Origin: Robertkochia solimangrovi
GTDB taxonomy: Bacteria; Bacteroidota; Bacteroidia; Flavobacteriales; Flavobacteriaceae
Direction of reading: 5' to 3'
Assembly (NCBI RefSeq): GCF_007279655.1
Contig: NZ_QKWN01000007.1
Location: 124,001 to 188,000, forward strand
DNA: 64,000 nt
Under the pieces are notes generated by a model. The model had not been told where the DNA came from. It worked only from the letters and a program-made list of their open reading frames with translations, and ran no database searches. Positions within the stretch are counted from its first letter, which is position 1; the number at the start of each line of letters is the position of its first letter. This document shows positions 41,924 to 52,021 of this stretch, piece after piece. Made by a program: the position numbers and the translations under genes.

Positions 41924-43534
41924 TTAATTTGTTAGCTCAACAACAACAGGAGATACTTTTTTAAGTTTATAAGATCTGTTGTTGGTAATATAAGCTTCAA
42001 TATCAAAAATTTGTACAGACTCACCGCGTCCGGCACGTTTAAGCGCCTGCTTAGCACGGTCATTCAGTTTATTTCCATTCACCTCTACGGTTGGTTGACC
42101 AGGAACTTTGAATTTAAATCCGCTGATCGCAAGGTTTAGGTCGAAATCGAAATCTTCAAGCATCGCTCCTACAGTAGCGATCTCAAGGTTCGTACGTGGC
42201 ATTTTGATCTCCCCGAACTCACCTCTTACAGTTCCGGATGGTCTTGGGATATCCTTGATACGGAATTCTGATTTAGAGCTGATTCCTTTACCATCAGGAA
42301 GCGTACCGCTTGCTGTAATGGTAACTGAACGTCCAGTTCCAGGCATCATCGCAAATTTACTACCGGATACTCTTGAAAGTCCAGGAGCACTTGCATTTAC
42401 CTTATTATCAGGTATACCAGGAATAGAGATCGTCAGTGGGTTAGAAACTCCACGATATACAACGTTCATCTTATCTGCAGAGATCACCGCAGCATTAGGC
42501 ATACTGATTGTTGCGAAGGTCTGCTCTACAGGTACTACCACTTCTTCACCGTCTTCTTTAAAGATAAGCTCCCCTTTGATATTGTGATCTCCAGGTGCTC
42601 CGGCACTTACTTTAAGTACCACTCTACCCCCCTGAAGTTCGAAATCTCTTCCTTCTTCAAGATCACGTCCGTCAAGTTTAAGACGAACCTCAGATGGCTT
42701 GGTAGCCTCATCAGTTCTACCCAGTACGATGGCTCCGTCAAACTTCTCACCAGAATAGTAAGCAGATTTAGGCTGCTGTAATAAAGTTGAGTAGTTATTC
42801 ATGGATACTTCAGAAGTCAGCTGACCCTGAACCATAGCAGACAGAATATCGTCTTCGGTTGTCTTGATATCCGACTGGATGTCGGTAAGTTTCGTAAGCG
42901 ACGCCACTAACGGGAATCCTTCATAGTGGTAGTTCAACCACTCGATTCTCTTTCCGTCACTGTTTCTCGGAACCTTACCATCTTCGTCACCGGTAGCAAA
43001 TCTCTCTGAAATAGAAGCGATAAGCGTTTCTTTCTGCGTTGCGTTCAACAAAGAATCCGGAATACTGGTAATGGTAGCAACGGTTTGTTCTCTATAGTTG
43101 TTGATATAGTCAACGAACTTCTTTCCATCCTTAGAGTAGTTATCTCCCTGGAAGAAAAGCTGATCAAGTTCGTCAGGCTTATCCATAACTTCGTAGTTCT
43201 TACTATCCAGATCTTCTGCAGGTACTTTAGCAAGGATCTTTGTTTTGATCTCTCCTACGTAATTGTAGAATTCCTGTGATAGGGTATTGATACCGTTATA
43301 ATCTTTAAGCAAAGTTTCATATTTCAACGGCTGATCTACTGCTTTCTGCTGTAAACCCGCATATGCCATTTGATTATTTACGGTAGCTTTCTCATTGGAA
43401 GCTTCAAGCTTTTCGTTCAAAAGACCGAAAGCCGAGAGTACTTCCTTACTCATGTTTAACGCCAGCATGGCGATGAAAACCAGATACATCAGGTTGATCA
43501 TCTTCTGACGTGGTGATAAATTTCCTCCTGCCAT
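41924..43534 (-). CDS. gldM: Gliding motility / T9SS motor protein GldM
   Basis: This 536-residue protein has one membrane helix near its N-terminus (about 13-31) inside the typical SPRQKMINLMYLVFIAMLALN segment, followed by a long periplasmic part with several beta domains (D1-D4 in the known structure). With GldL it forms the proton-driven rotary motor, and its periplasmic shaft pushes on the GldK-GldN ring. The start at 43534 has AAGAG upstream. The neighbours on both sides are gldL and gldN. Confidence 0.95.
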   Translation of the reverse strand: MAGGNLSPRQKMINLMYLVFIAMLALNMSKEVLSAFGLLNEKLEASNEKATVNNQMAYAGLQQKAVDQPLKYETLLKDYNGINTLSQEFYNYVGEIKTKILAKVPAEDLDSKNYEVMDKPDELDQLFFQGDNYSKDGKKFVDYINNYREQTVATITSIPDSLLNATQKETLIASISERFATGDEDGKVPRNSDGKRIEWLNYHYEGFPLVASLTKLTDIQSDIKTTEDDILSAMVQGQLTSEVSMNNYSTLLQQPKSAYYSGEKFDGAIVLGRTDEATKPSEVRLKLDGRDLEEGRDFELQGGRVVLKVSAGAPGDHNIKGELIFKEDGEEVVVPVEQTFATISMPNAAVISADKMNVVYRGVSNPLTISIPGIPDNKVNASAPGLSRVSGSKFAMMPGTGRSVTITASGTLPDGKGISSKSEFRIKDIPRPSGTVRGEFGEIKMPRTNLEIATVGAMLEDFDFDLNLAISGFKFKVPGQPTVEVNGNKLNDRAKQALKRAGRGESVQIFDIEAYITNNRSYKLKKVSPVVVELTN

Positions 43535-43578
43535 CTCTTAAGTTTTAATGGTTATTTAGTTTCTTATCCGACGAAGGA

Positions 43579-44232
43579 TTAATTTCTGTTCATTGCGGTT
43601 AACATACCACCATAAACACCATTCAGAGATGAAAGATTGGTTGCAAGAGAAGCCATTTGCTCTTTAAGCTTACCAGCGTTTTCAGCAACTTCCTCATTGA
43701 TAGAAGCCTGTCTGTTCGCGCTTTCAAGCTGAACTTTATAAAGGCTGTTCAGTGATTCCATCTGAGCGGCAGCAAGAGAAAGTTCCTCACTGTACTTCTT
43801 AGTAGAAGAAAGCGCTTCAGCGGTAGGAGAAATGTTCTTAGCAGCACCTTCGAAGTTCTTGATGCTTTCTCCAAGGCTGCTCATCAACTGAGAGTCGATC
43901 TTAGCCTCTTTCAACATTTCATCCAGCTTTTTAGAAAGTAGTCCGTCAGCTTCTTTAGCTTCAGCTACCTCATTTTTTCTGCTGGCTTTGGTCTCACCTC
44001 CTGCAAGTTCAGGATAAACAAGTGACCAATCCAGTTCGTCTTCTACCGGCTCGAATGCAGAGATCGCGAAGATCACCGCTTCAGAGATCAGACCGATCGC
44101 AAGGAGAAGTCCTCCGTTAATTGGCCCGATTTCCCAGTGAAGGATCTTGAATAACGCCCCGATAATTACAACCGAAGCACCCAGCCCGTAGGCCATGTTA
44201 AACAGTTTCTTAGATGATTTTGACTGTGCCAT
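43579..44232 (-). CDS. gldL: Gliding motility / T9SS motor protein GldL
   Basis: This 217-residue inner-membrane protein has two membrane helices (about 13-31 and 38-58). Lys29 in helix 1 and Glu51 in helix 2 stand where the functionally important Lys27/Glu49 pair of F. johnsoniae GldL sits; these control proton flow. A cytoplasmic coiled-coil tail (about 95-217) follows. It is the stator-like partner of GldM. Confidence 0.95.
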   Translation of the reverse strand: MAQSKSSKKLFNMAYGLGASVVIIGALFKILHWEIGPINGGLLLAIGLISEAVIFAISAFEPVEDELDWSLVYPELAGGETKASRKNEVAEAKEADGLLSKKLDEMLKEAKIDSQLMSSLGESIKNFEGAAKNISPTAEALSSTKKYSEELSLAAAQMESLNSLYKVQLESANRQASINEEVAENAGKLKEQMASLATNLSSLNGVYGGMLTAMNRN

Positions 44233-44274
44233 AGTAAAAAATTTTTAGTTAAGTTAAGTTATTAATTTGGATAT

Positions 44275-45636
44275 TTAGTTCTGGGTCACTTCAGTACCCA
44301 TATAGTCCTGAACTGTCCTGAAGCCGATATAGCTTCTGGCCGAGTCCTGATACTCATAATCTCTGGTACTCACTTGTAAGAAGTAAGCGACATCCTTCCA
44401 TGATCCTCCTCTAATAACCTTACGTTTGTTTTCGTCATCATAGGTGTTAGGATTCATGGTAGAAACATATTCATAAGAATTGGGGTTGTATGATGAATTT
44501 GTCCATTCAGAAACATTTCCGGCCATATTATACAGGTTGTAATCATTCGGATCGTAGGAATCCGCCTCCACTGTATAAAGTGCCTGATCTGCCGCATAAT
44601 CTCCACGGAGTGGTTTAAAGTTTGCCATAAAACATCCTCTGTCATTCATGATGTATGGCCCTCCCCATGGATAAGTACCTGATTCGATACCTCCTCTGGC
44701 AGCGTATTCCCATTCCGCTTCAGTAGGCAGACGGAACTGGTTTACGAATTGCATATTGTTATTCTTCTGGAAATCGTTTTTATACTTTGTTCTCCATGCA
44801 CAGAAAGCTTTCGCCTGCTTCCAGGAAACACCTACAACAGGATAGTCGCTGTAAGCTTCACTCCAGAAATAGTCATTGTGCATAGGCTCGTTATATGAAT
44901 AACTGAAATCCTTGATCCATACCGTGGTATCAGGATATACCAGTACTTCTTCATGACGGATGAAATCTTTACGTTTTCCACCACCCTTAGCACGGGCAGC
45001 CGCTTGAATATCCATCCAGTTATACTGATATTTCAATTTGTTTACATCAACTGTTCTGTGCCCGTTATATGACTCAACCTCAGGAATATACATAGAGTCC
45101 ATCACTTCAGAATAATACTGATCCGGATATCTCGAAGTTCTCCAAACGAGATCGATATCTTTATTCAGTCTTCTTCCTCGGTAACTCTCCTCATCCATAT
45201 TATCATAATTGAAAAGCATATACTTTTCATATTCCGACAGGTTAGAGGTATCTGCATCCCTGAATGCGAACTCACCGATTCCTCCGTCTCCGGGAACTTC
45301 CCCGAGCTCTTCGGCATAAATGGCTAGTCGCGTACGGATGATAGAATCTTTCACCCACTCAACAAACTGTCGATATTCGCTGTTCGTGATCTCTGTCTCG
45401 TCCATATAAAAAGAACGCACAGTAACGGTTTTGGTTGGCGCATTGAGAACATTGGCCTGGTCTTCATCTGAACGACCCATAATAAAGGCTCCGCCAGGAA
45501 CAAGCGACATACCGTAGGGCTTTTCGGGATGCCATTTTTTTCCGCGGATACCAACCAGTTCTCCTCTGTCATTAGAACCACAGCTGGTCAGCAATAATGT
45601 AACAGATGCTAATAGAAATAGCTTTTTCATATACAT
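44275..45636 (-). CDS. gldK: T9SS ring lipoprotein GldK
   Basis: This 453-residue lipoprotein has its lipobox at LLTSC (Cys19). The body is an FGE-sulfatase (formylglycine-generating-enzyme-like) domain with DETEITNSEYRQFV, RLPTEAEWEYAARGG and VIRGGSWKD blocks. In GldK/PorK this domain is structural, forming the ring on the periplasmic face of the outer membrane with GldN. Two ATGs stand six bases apart at the start (45636 and 45630); either gives a working signal peptide. It is the first gene of the operon. Confidence 0.95.
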   Translation of the reverse strand: MYMKKLFLLASVTLLLTSCGSNDRGELVGIRGKKWHPEKPYGMSLVPGGAFIMGRSDEDQANVLNAPTKTVTVRSFYMDETEITNSEYRQFVEWVKDSIIRTRLAIYAEELGEVPGDGGIGEFAFRDADTSNLSEYEKYMLFNYDNMDEESYRGRRLNKDIDLVWRTSRYPDQYYSEVMDSMYIPEVESYNGHRTVDVNKLKYQYNWMDIQAAARAKGGGKRKDFIRHEEVLVYPDTTVWIKDFSYSYNEPMHNDYFWSEAYSDYPVVGVSWKQAKAFCAWRTKYKNDFQKNNNMQFVNQFRLPTEAEWEYAARGGIESGTYPWGGPYIMNDRGCFMANFKPLRGDYAADQALYTVEADSYDPNDYNLYNMAGNVSEWTNSSYNPNSYEYVSTMNPNTYDDENKRKVIRGGSWKDVAYFLQVSTRDYEYQDSARSYIGFRTVQDYMGTEVTQN

Positions 45637-45672
45637 AATCGAGGTTAAATTACATTCTTAGATTTAAGATGG

Positions 45673-45703
45673 TAAACCTATTTAATAAATTCCAAAAAAA
45701 CAA
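45673..45703 (-). promoter_or_regulatory. Possible promoter of gldKLMN
   Basis: On the minus strand TTG (45703-45701) is 20 bases from TAGGTTTA (45680-45673), one mismatch from TAnnTTTG. It lies 37 bases before the gldK ATG. Confidence 0.4.
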
Positions 45704-45776
45704 TAAACACATAATTTTTGTTGTCAAACACCCATAAAACAAAGTGTACTACAAACTACCTGTTATAACGGGTGGG

Positions 45777-46934
45777 TTAAACTAACATCTTCTTGTATGC
45801 CTTCCACCATCTTTCCGGCACAACACCCTCACAAGCACTAAGATAATCCTCGTGGGTGCAAGGTAATAACGTTTGTCTTTTCAATTTATTATCTAAATTT
45901 TCAATTTGTGGTACTTCGATCCACCAACGTCCTGAAATATCACTCTTATAGAAATGAATCTCAAGATCTTCCATAGGCACGATATACTTATTGAAACTAT
46001 CGGACGAAGCAAAAGGATAGTCATTTTTACGAATATTCACTCCCTCAATAAAATACCAGATCACCTGAGCTGCAAGCTGATCGAATTGTGAATTCGTCTC
46101 ACACTCGAACACCCCGAAGGAAGTCACCTTATCGCTGATACCTGCATATCTGGCAATCGCACAGATCTCCCGGCCGTCGAAACCATTTGGATGACTGTTT
46201 CTCGCATTACCCAGATCAGCCGAACGTACCGCAGTCATATCCAGACTCACAAGATCTGCATCCCTGAACACCGGTTCCACCACGGTAATATCTCCGGTAA
46301 CCTCTCCTAAACGATACGCCTCGAAGAAAAGTCTTTCCATAAGATCGATCTCTTCCTGGGCATTGAAATAGGTCTGGTATCCAAGGTTGGAAAAATTAAA
46401 CAGATTGTTTGGCAGATTCACCACTATCTTACTCATATAAGAACGGGAAGATATCAATTCATCCGCACTTCCAAAATCGAATCTGCTATCAACAGAAACA
46501 AGATTGACCATTTGCTCCATCGTATCATAAGCGCGATACATCGCATAGGTAAGATCCTGACTTCCGCCGAACACCACCGGCAATATCCCTTGTTTAAGGA
46601 GACCGGTCATAATATTAGCGACTGCAAAATAGGTATCCTCAATCGACTCTCCCCCCGGAAGATTACCAAGGTCTGCAATCGGAGCACTCCAGTTACCCAT
46701 GAACAATTTATAAAGTTCAAGTCGGATATTTTTCAAACTAAGTTTACCATCCGGCTTTACCGATGCGTTTCGAATTTCATCAACTCCGATGAGCGCGATC
46801 TTAACTCCTTCCAGTTCAGGAAAACCGTTTTTTTCGGAATGAATTCGGATCGAACGCCCGAAAGACTGCCTAGGAAGTAATTCATTGTGTGCAAGAACCA
46901 CATTCTCGACAGGGATCAGAAAGTCGGTATTCAT
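45777..46934 (-). CDS. Arginase-fold protein lacking metal ligands
   Basis: This 385-residue protein has the ureohydrolase fold, and such proteins are often labelled formimidoylglutamase, but its metal site is broken. The GGDH block reads GGSQ (Gln126), the DAHxD block reads DSRFD (149-153, with Arg in place of His) and the SxDxD block reads SLDMT (Thr234). Three of the six manganese ligands are therefore missing. A binuclear-metal hydrolase reaction seems unlikely; a structural or regulatory role is more plausible. It starts two bases after topA, with which it is co-transcribed, and precedes gldKLMN, an order often seen in flavobacteria. Confidence 0.75.
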   Translation of the reverse strand: MNTDFLIPVENVVLAHNELLPRQSFGRSIRIHSEKNGFPELEGVKIALIGVDEIRNASVKPDGKLSLKNIRLELYKLFMGNWSAPIADLGNLPGGESIEDTYFAVANIMTGLLKQGILPVVFGGSQDLTYAMYRAYDTMEQMVNLVSVDSRFDFGSADELISSRSYMSKIVVNLPNNLFNFSNLGYQTYFNAQEEIDLMERLFFEAYRLGEVTGDITVVEPVFRDADLVSLDMTAVRSADLGNARNSHPNGFDGREICAIARYAGISDKVTSFGVFECETNSQFDQLAAQVIWYFIEGVNIRKNDYPFASSDSFNKYIVPMEDLEIHFYKSDISGRWWIEVPQIENLDNKLKRQTLLPCTHEDYLSACEGVVPERWWKAYKKMLV

Positions 46935-46936
46935 AT

Positions 46937-49420
46937 TTATTTCTTGGCTTTAGCTTTAGATCTTGTCTTTTTCTTTGGCGCCTGCTTTTCCAGGATCTCC
47001 TTCACCTGCTCAAGATTAAGCTTACTGGCATCAACATCTTTGGAAAGCTCGATCTTGGTCTTTCCTTTTATAATATTAGATCTTCCCCAACGGGCTTTTT
47101 CCACACGAATACCCTCTTCCTCCCAGTTATGGATGATCTTCTCACGTTCCTTTTTAAGTTTATCTTCGATCAGTTCAGCGATATCATCATTGCTCAGATC
47201 ATCGAAGTCATATTTCTTATTCACATTGATAAACATACCGTTCCATTTGATAAACGGACCGAAACGACCTTTTCCTTTGGTCACCTCTTCTCCTTTATAG
47301 GTAGCGATAGGAGCTTCAGCTTTTGCTTTAGCCTTGATAAGTTCAACGGCTCTGTCCATGTTTACATCAAAGATATCCTCGCCCTTGGCCAGGCTTACAA
47401 AACTTTTACCAAACCTTACATAGGGCCCGAACCTACCCACATTTACTTCAACATCTTCCCCTTCATAGGTCCCGAGCTTTCTCGGTAATTTGAAAAGATC
47501 AAGAGCCTCTTCAAAAGTTATGGTATCGATAGACTGATCAGGAAGCAAACTAGCAAATCGAGGCTTCTCTTCATCATCAGCAGTACCGATCTGGGCCATA
47601 GGACCAAATCGCCCGAGACGAACACTCAATTGCTTTCCGGATTCAGGATCTGTTCCGAGAACCCGCTCTCCGCTTTCCCGCTCTGCATTTTCTTCCACAT
47701 CAAGCACATTCGGATGAAAGTCTTTATAGAAATCCTTCATCATCTTCGTCCAGTCCTCTTCTCCGGACGCGATATTATCGAAATCCTCTTCAACCTTCGC
47801 GGTAAAATTATAATCGAGGATTCCTGCAAAATGGTTCACCAGAAAATCATTAACAATGGTCCCTATATCCGTAGGCACCAATTTCCCTTTATCAGAACCG
47901 ACCATCTCGGACAGCACCTCCTCTTTCACAACATTACCTGCGAGCGTAAGTTGCACATATTTACGCTCCTCTCCTTCTATAGTTCCCCGCTCCACATATC
48001 CGCGATTTTGAATCGTCGAGATCGTTGGCGCATAGGTAGAAGGTCTTCCGATTCCGAGCTCCTCCAGCTTTTTAACCAGTGAAGCTTCCGTATATCGATA
48101 AGGCGGACGCGTGAAACGCTGGGTTGCACTAATATAATTTGAGAATACCTCCTCATTCACCCGAAGTTCCGGAAGCATTCCACTTTGCTCTTCATCTTCA
48201 TCATCGGTTCCTTCAAGATAAACTTTCAGGAAACCATCGAATTTCAACACCTCCCCATTTGCCAGGAAATGCTCACTATGATTATTACAAGCTATCTTCA
48301 CCGAAGTACGCTCCAACTGTGCATCGCTCATCTGAGAGGCCAGCGTTCTTTTCCAGATCAGATCATAAAGACGAGCCTGATCTCTATCTATTGAAACACT
48401 ATGCGCACTCATATCGGTAGGACGTATGGCTTCGTGCGCCTCCTGAGCACCTTTTGATTTCGACTGGAAATTACGGGTCTGACTATATTCCTTACCGTAA
48501 TAACTTTCGATCTCCTTCTTTGCAGCCCCGATAGCCTCTGGCGAAAGATTCACACTATCAGTTCTCATATAGGTGATAAGTCCTGCTTCGTAGAGTCGTT
48601 GTGCCAGCGTCATGGTTTTAGAAACAGAGAAATATAGCTTCCTCGATGCCTCCTGCTGCAAGGTAGAAGTAGTAAATGGTGGCGCCGGAGATTTCTTTGC
48701 CGGTTTGGTATCCAGATCGGCTATATGAAATTCTCCTCCGGTATTCTTATTGAGAAAGGCCATCGCCTCCTCTTTGGTATCAAATGAATTTGATAATCGG
48801 GCCTTAAAGGTCTTTCCGTCATCATTTCTAAACTCCGCCGTAATTTTGAACGAAGCAACCGGCTCGAATGACTTAATCTCGCGCTCACGTTCCACAATAA
48901 GTCGCACAGATACCGACTGAACACGACCCGCTGAAAGTCCGGTCTTGATCTTCTTCCAAAGCACTGGAGAGAGTTCATACCCTACCAAACGATCGAGCAC
49001 TCTTCTGGCCTGTTGTGCATTAACGAGATTATAATCGATATTTCTCGGATTATCAATAGCTTTCTGAATGGCGTTTTTCGTAATCGAGTTAAAAACGATT
49101 CTTTTGGTTTTATCCTTGTCGAGTTTAAGCTCTTCCGCCAGGTGCCAGGCAATAGCCTCCCCCTCTCGGTCCTCATCACTTGCGAGCCAAACCGTTTCGG
49201 CTTTTTTCGCAAGATCCTTCAGCTTTTTCACCACAGCCTTCTTATCGCTGGAGACCACATATTTCGGTTTGAAGTCGGCATCTACATTTACCCCTAGTTC
49301 CCTGGAAGGAAGATCGGCGATATGCCCGAAACTCGACTCCACCTTAAAATCCTTACCTAAGAATTTTTCGATGGTCTTTGCTTTAGCAGGTGACTCAACT
49401 ATTACCAGATTCTTTGCCAT
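46937..49420 (-). CDS. topA: DNA topoisomerase I
   Basis: This 827-residue type IA topoisomerase starts with MAKNLVIVESPAKAKTIEK, the toprim entry, at the ATG at 49420. A longer frame exists but is not credible. The catalytic tyrosine lies in the GLITYMRTDS block. After the core come several C-terminal topoisomerase repeats (SVRLGRFGP, VNVGRFGPYVRFG and GKGRFGPFIKWNG elements) of the type used instead of zinc fingers in Bacteroidota, and a Lys-rich tail. It relaxes negative supercoils. It is followed at two bases by the arginase-fold gene. Confidence 0.95.
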   Translation of the reverse strand: MAKNLVIVESPAKAKTIEKFLGKDFKVESSFGHIADLPSRELGVNVDADFKPKYVVSSDKKAVVKKLKDLAKKAETVWLASDEDREGEAIAWHLAEELKLDKDKTKRIVFNSITKNAIQKAIDNPRNIDYNLVNAQQARRVLDRLVGYELSPVLWKKIKTGLSAGRVQSVSVRLIVEREREIKSFEPVASFKITAEFRNDDGKTFKARLSNSFDTKEEAMAFLNKNTGGEFHIADLDTKPAKKSPAPPFTTSTLQQEASRKLYFSVSKTMTLAQRLYEAGLITYMRTDSVNLSPEAIGAAKKEIESYYGKEYSQTRNFQSKSKGAQEAHEAIRPTDMSAHSVSIDRDQARLYDLIWKRTLASQMSDAQLERTSVKIACNNHSEHFLANGEVLKFDGFLKVYLEGTDDEDEEQSGMLPELRVNEEVFSNYISATQRFTRPPYRYTEASLVKKLEELGIGRPSTYAPTISTIQNRGYVERGTIEGEERKYVQLTLAGNVVKEEVLSEMVGSDKGKLVPTDIGTIVNDFLVNHFAGILDYNFTAKVEEDFDNIASGEEDWTKMMKDFYKDFHPNVLDVEENAERESGERVLGTDPESGKQLSVRLGRFGPMAQIGTADDEEKPRFASLLPDQSIDTITFEEALDLFKLPRKLGTYEGEDVEVNVGRFGPYVRFGKSFVSLAKGEDIFDVNMDRAVELIKAKAKAEAPIATYKGEEVTKGKGRFGPFIKWNGMFINVNKKYDFDDLSNDDIAELIEDKLKKEREKIIHNWEEEGIRVEKARWGRSNIIKGKTKIELSKDVDASKLNLEQVKEILEKQAPKKKTRSKAKAKK

Positions 49421-49442
49421 AGATTCACTATTAATGTGTGTA

Positions 49443-49472
49443 CAAAAGTATACAGAATTTTTAACTTGCAAA
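49443..49472 (-). promoter_or_regulatory. Promoter of topA
   Basis: On the minus strand TTTG (49472-49469) and TACTTTTG (49450-49443) are 18 bases apart. Both boxes match the Bacteroidota consensus exactly. The -7 box is 22 bases before the ATG at 49420, which supports that start. Confidence 0.7.
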
Positions 49473-49492
49473 TCCCCATAAGCCGGGATCAT

Positions 49493-49516
49493 AAAAAAAG
49501 CCCTTTAATAAGGGCC
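49493..49516 (-). terminator. Terminator of the membrane-protein gene at 49542
   Basis: On the minus strand a GCCCTT/AAGGGC stem (49515-49510 and 49505-49500) with a 4-nt loop is followed by a run of seven T. It ends the transcript of the gene at 49542 upstream of the topA promoter. Confidence 0.8.
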
Positions 49517-49541
49517 GCTCTACAAAGCTATTTTCAGAACT

Positions 49542-50315
49542 CTATTCAACCACCTTTTCCTGTACAGTGAACAGATCTTCCTCAAAACCTACTGCGTCCT
49601 TATATATATAGTATACTATATTATATACGAACGAAGCAGTGAAAAAAGTTCCTATTCCGCAAAGAATCAGACCCACTAACTGAGACGCTAAAGCCGCTAC
49701 GAAAACGAGCCCGAAGACAATAAACCATTTTTTGGTTCCCAGTTTAAAGGCAGCCTTAAGGACTTCGATCGGGGTTAATTCCGGATTGAAAGCGAATATC
49801 ACGGTTATGAGATACAAGGGCACACTCACATAGATCATCGGCAATATAAATAACATGGCAGCCACAAGAGAGATCAACAGCACCAGTAGTGAAAGCACAA
49901 GAGTCTTCTTGATATAGACCCATTTCAGGAAAACGAAAATCTCCCCGATGGTAACATCCTTACCCATATCCAGATTTTGAAGCACCCGATAGTAGCCGGC
50001 ATTCAGTGCCATGACAATACTATTCGCCAATAACATCACCACAAAGAACAGGAGCATGAACGGTAGCATCGTCAGAAAAGGAAGATCAGAAATTTGTTCC
50101 ATATGTTGCTGACTGTAATTATTGGCAGCCATCATACCGATCATCGGTATATATATAATAAGGAGTGCCGGAAGGACCAGCACAAAGCTGAGCAACACAT
50201 AAAGGAATCCCTGTAACCAGCTTTTTTTAAATAATTCGATGGCTTTTGAAAAAATTGCACCGAAATCCAGAGAAGGAGCCGCATCGATCCTACTCTCTAA
50301 AGTATCATATAACAT
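49542..50315 (-). CDS. Polytopic membrane protein of unknown function
   Basis: This 257-residue protein has about six hydrophobic segments (from about residue 38 onward) after a soluble start. It resembles the membrane domain seen in glycerophosphodiester-phosphodiesterase-associated and DUF975-like proteins: an FSKAIELFKKSW start and an AFKLGTKKW repeat-like element. I assign no function. The ATG at 50315 is used; the frame also opens at a TTG 12 bases upstream. It is transcribed alone and ends at a strong terminator. Confidence 0.6.
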   Translation of the reverse strand: MLYDTLESRIDAAPSLDFGAIFSKAIELFKKSWLQGFLYVLLSFVLVLPALLIIYIPMIGMMAANNYSQQHMEQISDLPFLTMLPFMLLFFVVMLLANSIVMALNAGYYRVLQNLDMGKDVTIGEIFVFLKWVYIKKTLVLSLLVLLISLVAAMLFILPMIYVSVPLYLITVIFAFNPELTPIEVLKAAFKLGTKKWFIVFGLVFVAALASQLVGLILCGIGTFFTASFVYNIVYYIYKDAVGFEEDLFTVQEKVVE

Positions 50316-50487
50316 ATTAGAAGTCAATTAATTGAGCCCTAAGGTAAATCAAAAGAAAAATGGGTGTGGAATTTTTTCGTTAATCACCTCATAAGTGCGG
50401 CTTAATTACCACTATGTCAGATTATTCCATCACCCCTTGTATTACTCGTCGTCCATCAGAATCTTACGTTAAAAATGCGCTGACAAT

Positions 50488-50520
50488 TTGTCACATATTT
50501 CTTTTTAATTCTATCTTTGC
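50488..50520 (+). promoter_or_regulatory. Promoter of miaB
   Basis: TTTG (50488-50491) and TATCTTTG (50513-50520) are 21 bases apart; both match the consensus exactly. The ATG at 50545 follows 24 bases after the -7 box. Confidence 0.7.
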
Positions 50521-50544
50521 ACTCAAATTGAACTATCAGCGATA

Positions 50545-51990
50545 ATGGAGAAGATCATCGAGGAAAACAAGCAAGGAGAAAGTATAGTGCTCGAACAGTC
50601 AAATGACGGCACACGCAAGTTATATATAGAAAGTTACGGTTGTCAGATGAATTTTTCTGACAGCGAGATCGTAGCTTCCATCCTGGCTAAGGAAGGTTTC
50701 AATACCACACAACAATTGGAAGAAGCCGACCTTGTACTCATCAACACCTGTTCCATCAGGGAAAAGGCAGAACAAACCGTTCGCAAGCGACTGGAAAAAT
50801 TCAATGCGGTTAAACGCATCAATCCGGCTATGAAAGTTGGTGTTCTCGGTTGTATGGCAGAGCGTCTGAAAAGCAAATTCCTGGAAGAAGAAAAGATCGT
50901 TGACATGGTGGTGGGTCCGGATGCCTATAAAGATCTCCCCAATCTGGTCCAGGAGATCGATGAAGGCCGCAATGCCGTTAACGTGATCCTGTCAAAAGAA
51001 GAAACTTATGGAGATATCGCCCCGGTAAGACTGAACAGCAATGGGGTTTCTGCCTTTGTTTCCATCACCCGAGGATGTGATAATATGTGTACTTTCTGTG
51101 TAGTTCCCTTCACCCGAGGACGTGAACGTAGTCGGGACCCCCATTCGATCCTGGAAGAAGTAGGGCAACTTTGGGAGCGCGGATTTAAGGAGATCACCTT
51201 GCTCGGACAAAATGTTGACAGCTACCTTTGGTATGGGGGCGGACTCAAAAAGGACTTTGAGAAAGCCACTCCAATGCAACAGGCTACTGCCGTAAATTTT
51301 GCGACCCTGCTATCTATGACTGCGGAAGCCTACCCTAAATTAAGGATCCGCTTCTCTACTTCGAATCCACAAGACATGACACTGGATGTGATCGAGACCA
51401 TGGCGAAGTATAAGAATATATGCAAATACATTCACCTGCCGGTTCAAAGCGGTAGCAACAGAATACTCAAGGAAATGAACCGACTGCATACGCGGGAGGA
51501 ATATTTTGAACTCATCGATAACATTAAACGCATCCTTCCCGAGTGCGCGATATCTCAGGATATGATCGCCGGATTTCCAACAGAAACCGAAGAAGATCAT
51601 CAGGACACCCTATCCCTTATGGAATATGTGCAATACGACTTCGGATTCATGTTCGCCTATTCCGAAAGACCAGGTACCATGGCCGCCAGAAAAATGGAAG
51701 ATGATGTCCCTGAAGAAGTTAAAAAGCGCAGACTCACGGAGATTATCAATCTGCAACAAAAGCACGGTCTCTTAAGAACCCGGGAACATCTGGGAAAAGT
51801 TGAGGAGGTACTCATCGAAGGATCATCCAAAAAGTCGGATGTACACTGGATGGGAAGAAATACCCAAAATACCGTAGTTGTATTTCCAAAGGAAAACTAT
51901 AAGGTCGGTGATTTCGTAAATGTCCGCATCGACGATTGTACCGCTGCCACCCTTATCGGAGAGGCTGTAGGCTACAGTGATAATAACTAA
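50545..51990 (+). CDS. miaB: tRNA-2-methylthio-N6-dimethylallyladenosine synthase
   Basis: This 481-residue radical-SAM methylthiotransferase adds a methylthio group to i6A37 of tRNA. The N-terminal MTTase domain holds the auxiliary-cluster cysteines Cys33, Cys69 and Cys103. The radical-SAM cysteines are Cys178, Cys182 and Cys185 (CDNMCTFC). A TRAM domain occupies the last ~65 residues. The length is normal. A sigma-54 activator gene follows after 31 bases, probably in the same transcript. Confidence 0.95.
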   Translation: MEKIIEENKQGESIVLEQSNDGTRKLYIESYGCQMNFSDSEIVASILAKEGFNTTQQLEEADLVLINTCSIREKAEQTVRKRLEKFNAVKRINPAMKVGVLGCMAERLKSKFLEEEKIVDMVVGPDAYKDLPNLVQEIDEGRNAVNVILSKEETYGDIAPVRLNSNGVSAFVSITRGCDNMCTFCVVPFTRGRERSRDPHSILEEVGQLWERGFKEITLLGQNVDSYLWYGGGLKKDFEKATPMQQATAVNFATLLSMTAEAYPKLRIRFSTSNPQDMTLDVIETMAKYKNICKYIHLPVQSGSNRILKEMNRLHTREEYFELIDNIKRILPECAISQDMIAGFPTETEEDHQDTLSLMEYVQYDFGFMFAYSERPGTMAARKMEDDVPEEVKKRRLTEIINLQQKHGLLRTREHLGKVEEVLIEGSSKKSDVHWMGRNTQNTVVVFPKENYKVGDFVNVRIDDCTAATLIGEAVGYSDNN

Positions 51991-52021
51991 GGACAACTAA
52001 CAACCAGAAACCGAATTCAAT

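Noticed and set aside
44275-45636. Formylglycine-generating or sulfatase-modifying enzyme
   Set aside because: The FGE-sulfatase domain here is that of GldK, followed by gldL-gldM-gldN, and is structural in this context.
46889-47488. Plus-strand open frame opposite topA and the arginase-fold gene
   Set aside because: It shadows two real genes on the other strand; its hydrophobic look comes from complementing charged codons.
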